From Polyangiaceae bacterium (GTDB lineage Bacteria; Myxococcota_A; Polyangia; Polyangiales; Polyangiaceae), in NCBI GenBank assembly GCA_016715885.1, contig JADJXL010000028.1:930001-994000 (forward strand): a stretch of DNA of 64,000 nt, written 5' to 3'. Of the stretch, positions 57,956-64,000 are shown one piece after another. Below the pieces are notes generated by a model, which searched no databases, was not told the DNA's origin, and worked only from the letters and a program-made list of their open reading frames with translations. Position 1 is the first letter of the stretch, and each line of letters begins with the position of its first letter. Made by a program: the position numbers and the translations under genes.

Positions 57956-59695
57956 TCAATCGTAACTCCTGACGAGAGATCCACCCTTTCGCGAGGTGGT
58001 CGTGGGTTTCGGGATCGGCGTCGAACGTGGTGCAGCGACCGCCTTGGAGCTCGTCGTGGCAACGACGGTTGCGGGCGCAACGCTCGCAGAAGCCGCAGGA
58101 ACTGCCTGCGCCGTCGCAACTGGAGTCGTCGGCTCCGCGATCGGAGCGACCGAAGCGGTCTGAACGGGAGGTGGCGACGGTGCGGCGGACGCTGGATCTT
58201 GCTGGGGTTTGTCGCGGGAAAGAAGCACCACGAGCAGCGCAAATGCGACCACGGCAAACGTCGAAGCGACACCGAGCAGCACGTGAACCGGCGATACCGT
58301 TTTCTTCGGCGGCGCCTGCACGGCGAGCGTCGGCCGAATGATCTGCGTGTCACCCCGCGCGACACCCGGAATGGAAACATCCGTCGTCGTGCTCGGTTCC
58401 GATAGCGGCGTCGACGACGACGGCGGAGGCGGACCAAACGGAGCGGGCGTCACGCCTTGCAGCATCGCCTGCGTCTTGTCGTAGGTCGCTGACACTTCCT
58501 CTCGCGGTTCTTCTTCAGTTTGTCCGGACGAATCTTGTTCCGAAACTGGCGGCGGAGGCGTTTGTCCCGACGACTTGAGCGTCGACGCATAGAGCGGTTG
58601 CGTCTTGTCGTACCCGGGCCCCGTTCGCGACGACGAGGGCTCAGCGATGATGTCGCTGACCGATCGGATCGACGAAGGCGAGCTAGACGAACGCGACGAC
58701 GGGCCACTCGGAGAGCTTGCGATGCGCGCCAGAAGCGCTTTTCGTGCAGAGGAGCGCGCGGGGAAATTCTCGAGCACCCACGCCGATGCACTCGCAGCAT
58801 CATGCTGAGCTGCGCACGCACGCGCCCACGCACGCAGATCCTGCTCGACCATCGCGGCGGTCTGGTAACGCTCAGCCCGCTCGCGCGCCATCGCCCGCAA
58901 AATGATGGGATCGAGCGACGCGCGCACGCTCATCGGCATCACGCGACTCGGAGGTTCCACGACCGCGCTCTGAAGCGCGGTGATCGTTTCGAGGTCGCTC
59001 GCGCGGGCAAACGGTGAAAGTCCCGTCGCCAATTCGTACAGCATCACGCCCAAACTAAAGATGTCGACGGTGCGATCCACCGGCGCACCTTTGAACGTCT
59101 CCGGCGCCATGTACGGGAGTTTCCCCTTCAGCTCGCCATGCGCCGTTTGATGCATGCGATGCGTGCCTTTGGCCACGCCGAAATCAAAAAGCATCGGGTG
59201 ACCCGCATCGGACAAGAGCACGTTTGCGAGCGACACGTCGCGATGGATGATCTCGAGTGACTCGCCCGTCAGAGCCTTTGCTTCGTGCGCCGCGTGCAGA
59301 GCGGACGCCGTCTCCGCGCCGATCCATGCAACGAGCCAATCTGGAAAGGCGACACCACGCTTGCCCAGATCGCGCAAGAGACGCGCAAGCGAATCGCCGC
59401 TGACGTAGTCGAGCACCACGAAGTGGTTGCCCCCCTCGGAACCAACGTCGATCGTCGCGATGATGTTCGGGTGACGAATGGATGCCGCGACGTTCGCCTC
59501 GTCGTGCAGCATGTGGATGAAGTTTTCATCGCCTGCGAGATGCGGGTGGATGCGCTTGACGGCGACAGGCTTGATGAATCCGCCTGGCCCGACGAAACGC
59601 CCGACGAACACCTCGCCCATGCCGCCAGAAGCAAGGCGTTCGAGGATCTCGTAGCGTCCGAGTCTCTCGGGGATTTCCAGGGAGTCGGAGGACAT
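57956..59695 (-). CDS. Transmembrane Hanks-type Ser/Thr kinase
   Basis: The 579-residue protein has an N-terminal kinase domain (~14-275): RLASGGMGEVFVGRF, Lys in VAVKRIH, catalytic loop HRDVSLANVLL, DFGVAKG, and activation end PYMAPETFKG. The catalytic HRD Asp and Asn are kept, though the usual Lys after HRD-x is Ser, a change that may lower activity. A Ser/Pro-rich linker (~300-465) leads to one membrane helix (HVLLGVASTFAVVAFALLVVLL, ~470-492) and an Ala/Thr/Pro-rich outer tail. Cytoplasmic kinase, one-pass membrane. It is the first gene of the operon with the PEGA protein and a lipoprotein. Confidence 0.92.
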   Translation of the reverse strand: MSSDSLEIPERLGRYEILERLASGGMGEVFVGRFVGPGGFIKPVAVKRIHPHLAGDENFIHMLHDEANVAASIRHPNIIATIDVGSEGGNHFVVLDYVSGDSLARLLRDLGKRGVAFPDWLVAWIGAETASALHAAHEAKALTGESLEIIHRDVSLANVLLSDAGHPMLFDFGVAKGTHRMHQTAHGELKGKLPYMAPETFKGAPVDRTVDIFSLGVMLYELATGLSPFARASDLETITALQSAVVEPPSRVMPMSVRASLDPIILRAMARERAERYQTAAMVEQDLRAWARACAAQHDAASASAWVLENFPARSSARKALLARIASSPSGPSSRSSSSPSSIRSVSDIIAEPSSSRTGPGYDKTQPLYASTLKSSGQTPPPPVSEQDSSGQTEEEPREEVSATYDKTQAMLQGVTPAPFGPPPPSSSTPLSEPSTTTDVSIPGVARGDTQIIRPTLAVQAPPKKTVSPVHVLLGVASTFAVVAFALLVVLLSRDKPQQDPASAAPSPPPVQTASVAPIAEPTTPVATAQAVPAASASVAPATVVATTSSKAVAAPRSTPIPKPTTTSRKGGSLVRSYD

Positions 59696-59836
59696 GCTGC
59701 GCCCGAGGGTACACCGGGAGTGGTTGCGGGGGAAGAATCATGCGCGGTCGAAAAAGCGCTGGATGCTTGAACAGTTGCCTAGGTCCACGGCATGATGCGG
59801 GGCGTCTTCCAAGGGGATTGCGCGGAGGGCGCCACG

Positions 59837-60541
59837 ATGGACATCGTCCTGTCGAAATCGACGTTACGTCTCCCATTTTTCGTGACGCTTTGCCTCGTCG
59901 TTTCTGCCGGAGTGCTCGTCGAAGTGCTGGGCGCTCTGTACGGTTTGCCCACGCAACACGGAATCGTGCCGCTTTTTTCGCTGAGTTACGAAGCCAATGT
60001 GCCGACGTTCTATTCGGCGGTCATTCTTTCCATTGCATCGCTGCTCCTGATGTTTGCCGCGGCGAGTGCCAAGAAATCCGGGGCCGGATTCGTACCTCAT
60101 TGGTGGGTGCTTGCCTTGGGGTTTGCCTACATTGCGGTGGATGAAGTGTTTTCGATTCATGAAATGACCGGATTTCTCGATTTGTCAGGCGTATTTTATT
60201 TTAGCTGGGTCGTTCCTGCCTTCGTGGTGGTCCTCGTCGTGGCGCTTTCGTACCTGCGTTTTTTGCGCCATTTGCCCCGGCGCACGAGCATTCGATTTTT
60301 GATTGCGGGGGCCATTTTCGTGGGTGGAGCGGTGGCCATGGAATTGCCGCTCGGATATTGGACGGAAAAACACGGCTCGCACAACCTGGGTTATGGGCTC
60401 ATCGATGCGGTGGAAGAGTCGCTCGAAATGCTCGGCATCAACCTTTTCATTTTGTGGCTCGTCGATCACCTGGCGGAGACGGGTGTCGTCGTACGTTTTG
60501 CGACGTCCGAACCGAGCCCAATACCTGAAAAAATGCCGTGA
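59837..60541 (+). CDS. Polytopic membrane protein, unknown function (with next gene)
   Basis: About 234 residues from ATG 59837, with GGAGGG 7 bases upstream. Six hydrophobic segments are visible (FFVTLCLVVSAGVLVEVLGAL, FYSAVILSIASLLLMFAAAS, HWWVLALGFAYIAVDEVF, and others). FSIHEMTGFLDLSG follows helix three, and EVFSIHEM has conserved-looking Glu and His. No family is recognised with confidence. Its stop overlaps the GTG of the next membrane gene by 4 bp, so they are co-translated. It is divergent from the kinase operon. Confidence 0.75.
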   Translation: MDIVLSKSTLRLPFFVTLCLVVSAGVLVEVLGALYGLPTQHGIVPLFSLSYEANVPTFYSAVILSIASLLLMFAAASAKKSGAGFVPHWWVLALGFAYIAVDEVFSIHEMTGFLDLSGVFYFSWVVPAFVVVLVVALSYLRFLRHLPRRTSIRFLIAGAIFVGGAVAMELPLGYWTEKHGSHNLGYGLIDAVEESLEMLGINLFILWLVDHLAETGVVVRFATSEPSPIPEKMP

Positions 60542-61608
60542 CCACGACGATCGAAGCAACGCCCGAGCTGCAAAACGCAGCGCCTGCAAGGCGCTCGCCC
60601 TACATTGCGAGTCCTGTCTACGATTGGGTATTTTTTCTGCTCCCGCCTCTCGCATCGATGCTCGTGGGAGCGCTCGTCTCTGGAACGTCGCTCGATACGG
60701 ATCGTTTTTGGCTCGCCAGCAGACGATTCACGTGGACGACGTTGCTTCTCGGCATCTTCGTGCACGCGCATCTCGTGGCAGTCCTTGTCCGTAGTCATCT
60801 CAATCCCGACGTATTTCCGCGCCACAAGATTCGCTTCATTGCCCTGCCGATTGCGCTGTTTGCCGCCATGATGTCGTCGATGTGGGCGGTCGTGATTGCC
60901 ACGGTGGTCGTCACGTTTTGGGACGTGTGGCATTCCGCGCTGCAGACGTTCGGCCTCGGGCGTATTTACGATCGCAACCAAGGCAACGATCCCCTGGTGG
61001 GCCGAAGGCTCGATTTCTTTTTGAATTTGCTACTTTACATCGGCCCCATCGTCTCTGGCGCGACGATGCTTGCTCATTTTCAAAAATTCACGCTCTTCGA
61101 AGACGTCGGGGCCATGTTTTTCACGCAAATACCGACGGCAATGTTGTCACATCAACGATTCATTGCCTGGGGCCTTGTCTTCGGCGGCGGCATTTTTCTC
61201 ACTTTTTATGTGCTGGCTTATGTGCGTCTTGCCAAACGCGGTTACAAGATTGGCGTTCAAAAAGTGTTTTTGTATGTGACGACGGGGCTTTGTTCCATCT
61301 GGGCCTGGGGGTTCAATCCATTCGGTCAAGCCTTTCTCATCATGAACCTTTTTCATGCGTTTCAATATTTTGGTCTGGTGTGGTGGTCCGAGCAGCGAGT
61401 GCTCGTAAAGCGGCTCCGGCTCGAGCGCGTGAGGTTTGCCAAACCCATTGCGGCCTTTGTTTTCATTACCGTGACCCTTGGGTACGGCGCAATGGCTGAA
61501 ATCATCGCCGACGATTACCGCGCCTTGTGGAGCGTCGCACAGACCGTGGCCCTGATGCACTTTTTTTATGACGGGTTCATTTGGTCCGTGCGCAAGAAAC
61601 AAATTTGA
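60538..61608 (+). CDS. Polytopic membrane protein, unknown function (coupled partner)
   Basis: The 356-residue protein starts at GTG 60538, overlapping the stop before it. About eight membrane helices are visible (YDWVFFLLPPLASMLVGALV, FIALPIALFAAMMSSMWAVV and TVTLGYGAMAEIIA among them). His-rich points between helices (GIFVHAHLVAVLVRSHLNPD, FWDVWHSALQTFGLGRI, IMNLFHAFQYFGLVWW, ALMHFFYDGFIW) hint at a metal or heme site. These look like a lipid- or oxygen-handling membrane enzyme but no family is named. The HAHL/HSALQTFG pattern is worth a profile search. It has no downstream partner within 130 bp. Confidence 0.75.
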   Translation: MTTTIEATPELQNAAPARRSPYIASPVYDWVFFLLPPLASMLVGALVSGTSLDTDRFWLASRRFTWTTLLLGIFVHAHLVAVLVRSHLNPDVFPRHKIRFIALPIALFAAMMSSMWAVVIATVVVTFWDVWHSALQTFGLGRIYDRNQGNDPLVGRRLDFFLNLLLYIGPIVSGATMLAHFQKFTLFEDVGAMFFTQIPTAMLSHQRFIAWGLVFGGGIFLTFYVLAYVRLAKRGYKIGVQKVFLYVTTGLCSIWAWGFNPFGQAFLIMNLFHAFQYFGLVWWSEQRVLVKRLRLERVRFAKPIAAFVFITVTLGYGAMAEIIADDYRALWSVAQTVALMHFFYDGFIWSVRKKQI

Positions 61609-61651
61609 CGTCATTGAAAAAGAACACGCGGCTGCACCCATCCGTTACCAG

Positions 61652-61671
61652 GTGCGGATTTCATTCCGCAC
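61652..61671 (+). terminator. Hairpin after the membrane protein pair
   Basis: GTGCGGA (61652-61658) pairs with TCCGCAC (61665-61671) around a 6-base loop, 43 bp after the stop. No U-run follows, so it may instead be a regulatory structure before the next lipoprotein gene. Confidence 0.35.
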
Positions 61672-61738
61672 GAAAAGGGGCACAAATTCGGCGTGATTGC
61701 GATAGCCACGTGGACGATTTTTGGGTACTCTCCGGTCA

Positions 61739-62743
61739 ATGCGACTCGACAAACTTTTCCGCTCTGGTTTCGTGATGCTTGCTCTTGCTGCGGCATTTGC
61801 CCTGCCGGCGTGCAGCAAGAAGGACGAACAAGCCAAAGGTGGGGAGATCACGGCCGAAAGTGTCGCCGCCGAAGAAGAGATTACCGAGCAGCACGAGCCG
61901 GCGACGGTATCGTGGGTCGTCGCTCCGGAAGGCAAGCTGAAGGCTCGATTCAAGGCGCCCGATGGTGCGCCGCTCGGCAATAGCGTCACGGGCACGGTCA
62001 CGGTGAAACCCGTGCAGGCGGATGCAAAACCCGTCACTGCAAAGCTCGTTTACGACACGGAAGCGGGTGTTCACACAGCCGAATTTCCGGCGCTCGATGC
62101 GGATCTGACCGAAGTGACGTACGACGTGTCGGTCAAGGGAAAACCCATCAATGGAGCGCTGCACGTGCCGCGCGGTGGCACGCGCGAGCTCGTGGCAACT
62201 GCGAAAGTAGCGGCCGAAGTGAAGATCCCCGAGGACAAGAAGGGGCCCAATGGGGGCATCATTCAAGTGGCCGGCGACGACGTGATCGAAGTCGTCGCAG
62301 ACGCGAAATCGGGCGAAACGCGCGTCTACGTGCTCGATGACGATTTCAAACCGATTCCCGTCGGCAAGCGCAAAGTGAAGATCGCCGTCGTGGGAAGCGC
62401 TCCTGAAACCGTGGAGCTGCAAGCCGAGCCGAAGGGGCTTTACTTCACGGGCAAACTTGCGGTGGTCAAGACAAACCCGCACAAAGTGACCGTCGTGCTG
62501 CACGGCGAAAGCTCGCCGCAGCCTGTCGTGGTGCTTTGCCACCATCGGCCCGGCCGCGTGGTCGTGGTCGGTCATGGCGCGCCGGTCGTGGGCCTGTTCG
62601 TCGCAACCGCTTGGGCGCCCGTCGTGGTGGTGAATCCGACGCCCGCCGTGATCGTCGTGGGCAAAGGCAAAGGCAAAGGCAAAGGCAAGTGGGGCTGGAA
62701 AAAAGGCCGCGGCCACGGCGCGAAGGTGCACATCAAGTTTTGA
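61739..62743 (+). CDS. Lipoprotein with basic Gly/Lys-rich C terminus, unknown function
   Basis: About 334 residues from ATG 61739, with signal RSGFVMLALAAAFALPAC and lipobox LPAC. The body is beta-rich with a repeated two-part look (LKARFKAPDGAPLGNSVTGT; GPNGGIIQVAGDDVIEVVAD). The last 90 residues are unusual: Val-rich stretches (VVVLCHHRPGRVVVVG, WAPVVVVNPTPAVIVVG) followed by KGKGKGKGKWGWKKGRGHGA. The Lys/Gly end could bind lipopolysaccharide, DNA or an acidic polymer. No family is recognised. The region 62744-62837 that follows contains an inverted repeat overlapping the next start codon. Confidence 0.72.
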   Translation: MRLDKLFRSGFVMLALAAAFALPACSKKDEQAKGGEITAESVAAEEEITEQHEPATVSWVVAPEGKLKARFKAPDGAPLGNSVTGTVTVKPVQADAKPVTAKLVYDTEAGVHTAEFPALDADLTEVTYDVSVKGKPINGALHVPRGGTRELVATAKVAAEVKIPEDKKGPNGGIIQVAGDDVIEVVADAKSGETRVYVLDDDFKPIPVGKRKVKIAVVGSAPETVELQAEPKGLYFTGKLAVVKTNPHKVTVVLHGESSPQPVVVLCHHRPGRVVVVGHGAPVVGLFVATAWAPVVVVNPTPAVIVVGKGKGKGKGKWGWKKGRGHGAKVHIKF

Positions 62744-62802
62744 TTCGCCTGCGAAAAGTCTGACGACAGCGCTACGGCGTCTCGCAACGCCAACACGAAA
62801 CT

Positions 62803-62838
62803 TGGCCCAGCCCTTCGCCCCATGAAAGGTCTGGGCCA
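62803..62838 (+). promoter_or_regulatory. Inverted repeat enclosing the RBS and start codon of the last gene
   Basis: TGGCCCAG (62803-62810) pairs with CTGGGCCA (62831-62838), and an inner CCTT/AAGG pair (62812-62815 and 62826-62829) extends the stem after one mismatch. The right arm ends on the A of the ATG at 62838 and the AAGG that could act as RBS is inside the stem. Folding would block translation; it could also act as a terminator for the preceding gene. Confidence 0.4.
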
Positions 62839-64000
62839 TGCTCATCCGGCTCGCCCGGCCATCGTCGCTTCTCGCCGCACTTCTGGCGCTCGGTTCCCTC
62901 GCCCTGCCCCGCTCTGCCTTGGCGTGGGTCGACGCTCGCGTTGCGGGCGACGACGTGCGCATCGACGTATCCAAAGACGGCTCGGCGCGCGTCGAGCACA
63001 AGATCACGCTGCGCATTTCGGGCGGCCCTTTGCGCGCGCTCGACCTGCGCGGCGTCGATGCCGACGCGATTCCGGAAACGGACGCGTACGTGGTCCCGGG
63101 ACGCGATGCAGCCTCGGGATCGCTCGCTCAGGCCGAGCCAGTGAGCGTCGAGATGCTTCCGCCTTCGCATCGCACGCAGGACGACGGCTCGAAAGAGCCT
63201 TCGGTCATGCGTGTTCGCTTCGATGCCGACAAGGGTTTGTCCCGGGGCGTCTTCGTGGTGTTCGTCCGGTACAAGACCGAGCTTTTTCGGCGTGGGCTCA
63301 TTCGTCGCGATGGATCGATGGCGCAGCTCCGTTGGTCTGGTTTGTCCTGGAACGATGGCTTCGATTCGGCCCGGGCAACGTTCATTCTTCCCGCGGGTCC
63401 AACCGAACCTCGGCCGGATGAATCGACGCCCGATGAAAGTGGGCAGCCCGGTGCAGAATCGCTACCAGCGTCGACGCTGTCGACATTGCGTCGAGGCACC
63501 GGGCGTGACGAGCTCGAGCTTTTGCGGCCGTACGCGCCCAAGGGTGAAGCGGTGCAATGGCTGGTTCGGTTCGATGCCCGAGCGCTCGAAGTGACGGCTG
63601 CAAAGCCGAAGACGGCCGATGCTCCCATGCCCCAGGCTCCTTCGTCGGTGACGCCGGCGCGAAGGGATTTCCTCTTTATTGGGGCAGGTCTCGTGTTTGT
63701 CCTGTATTCCCTCTTGGTTGCATTGAAGTCGCGCGAAGTCATCCGCACGACGGCTGCTGCAGGGGCAAAAGCGCGCCCATTGATTCCGCTTCCCGTGTAC
63801 GTTCGTTCGGTGGCTGCGGGGCTTTCGCTGACGGGTGGGCTCCTTCTGGAGCTCTTCATGCGCACGGGCACGCTGGGGGCCATTTTCGTGGCTTTTGCGG
63901 CGGCATTATCGATGCACCGAGCGCCAACGATTGCGCCTTCGTCACGATTGCGAGGGCCCGGCATGTGGCTGCCCATCACGGAAGAGGAAGCGTTTGCCCG
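62838..64000 (+). CDS. Membrane-anchored protein, unknown function (3' truncated by window)
   Basis: At least 387 residues, open at the right edge. The ATG at 62838 begins a signal peptide (RPSSLLAALLALGSLALPRSALA) after which a soluble domain (WVDARVAGDDVRIDVSKDGSARVEHK...) of about 240 residues follows, rich in beta-type strands. It ends with membrane segments (FLFIGAGLVFVLYSLLVAL; VRSVAAGLSLTGGLLLELFM, and GTLGAIFVAFAAALS). A soluble extracytoplasmic domain before a hydrophobic C-terminal part recalls DUF2207-type membrane proteins, but no motif fixes this. The start is partly inside a hairpin. Confidence 0.7.
   Translation, partial: MLIRLARPSSLLAALLALGSLALPRSALAWVDARVAGDDVRIDVSKDGSARVEHKITLRISGGPLRALDLRGVDADAIPETDAYVVPGRDAASGSLAQAEPVSVEMLPPSHRTQDDGSKEPSVMRVRFDADKGLSRGVFVVFVRYKTELFRRGLIRRDGSMAQLRWSGLSWNDGFDSARATFILPAGPTEPRPDESTPDESGQPGAESLPASTLSTLRRGTGRDELELLRPYAPKGEAVQWLVRFDARALEVTAAKPKTADAPMPQAPSSVTPARRDFLFIGAGLVFVLYSLLVALKSREVIRTTAAAGAKARPLIPLPVYVRSVAAGLSLTGGLLLELFMRTGTLGAIFVAFAAALSMHRAPTIAPSSRLRGPGMWLPITEEEAFA

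Overview
The window looks like a chromosomal segment of a large-genome, high-GC myxobacterium, most likely order Polyangiales (Sorangiineae). This is inferred from content, not from a database match: Hanks-type Ser/Thr kinases, a MYXO-CTERM-like C terminus, cysteine-rich DUF4215-type repeats, PEGA and PATAN (DUF4388) modules, and an unusually high number of lipoproteins with Ser/Gly/Pro-rich linkers. No rRNA, tRNA, CRISPR array, prophage or intact insertion sequence was recognised.

Layout. 1-3.3 kb: envelope and sugar genes (end of a GT2 glycosyltransferase, a membrane sulfatase/alkaline phosphatase-superfamily protein, an NAD-dependent epimerase). 3.3-11.5 kb: a multidomain pseudo-receiver/PATAN/J-like protein, a 48-residue TatA-like microprotein, a di-iron hydroxylase, an acyl-CoA ligase, a 288-bp IS-derived mini-element and a HAD hydrolase. 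11.4-20.3 kb: a coupled DUF1501 plus cytochrome-type lipoprotein pair, a giant FG-GAP/Cys-repeat surface protein, and a second hydroxylase. 20.4-29 kb: a methyltransferase, an ADP-ribosylglycohydrolase, and a czc-type divalent-metal efflux operon with a small Cys/His-rich leading gene and a recognisable promoter. 29.3-35.4 kb: tandem beta-propeller lipoproteins, a kinase, a Cys-rich protein and a delta-60-repeat lipoprotein.

35.4-40.5 kb: an overlapping imelysin-like / HTTM / TonB-dependent receptor operon preceded by two Fur-box-like palindromes, so probably an iron-regulated uptake system. 40.6-53.4 kb: a ClpA-type unfoldase, a methyltransferase, several secreted proteins, an ABM-domain protein, an RsbR-like STAS protein, an amidase and a large Cys-repeat lipoprotein with a P-domain. 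53.6-55.6 kb: a lipoprotein with a Cys-rich C-terminal domain followed 2 bp later by a cytoplasmic ankyrin protein, with a 42-bp tandem array upstream. I read this as a candidate toxin-immunity pair. 55.6-64 kb: TesB thioesterase, a kinase/PEGA/lipoprotein signalling operon, two coupled membrane proteins, a lipoprotein, and a membrane protein running off the end.

The best candidates for undescribed biology are the ankyrin-linked lipoprotein pair, the Fur-box imelysin-HTTM-receptor operon, and the TatA-like microprotein. Starts were moved downstream of the longest frame wherever a signal peptide, Shine-Dalgarno sequence or neighbour boundary argued for it; these choices are stated per gene.
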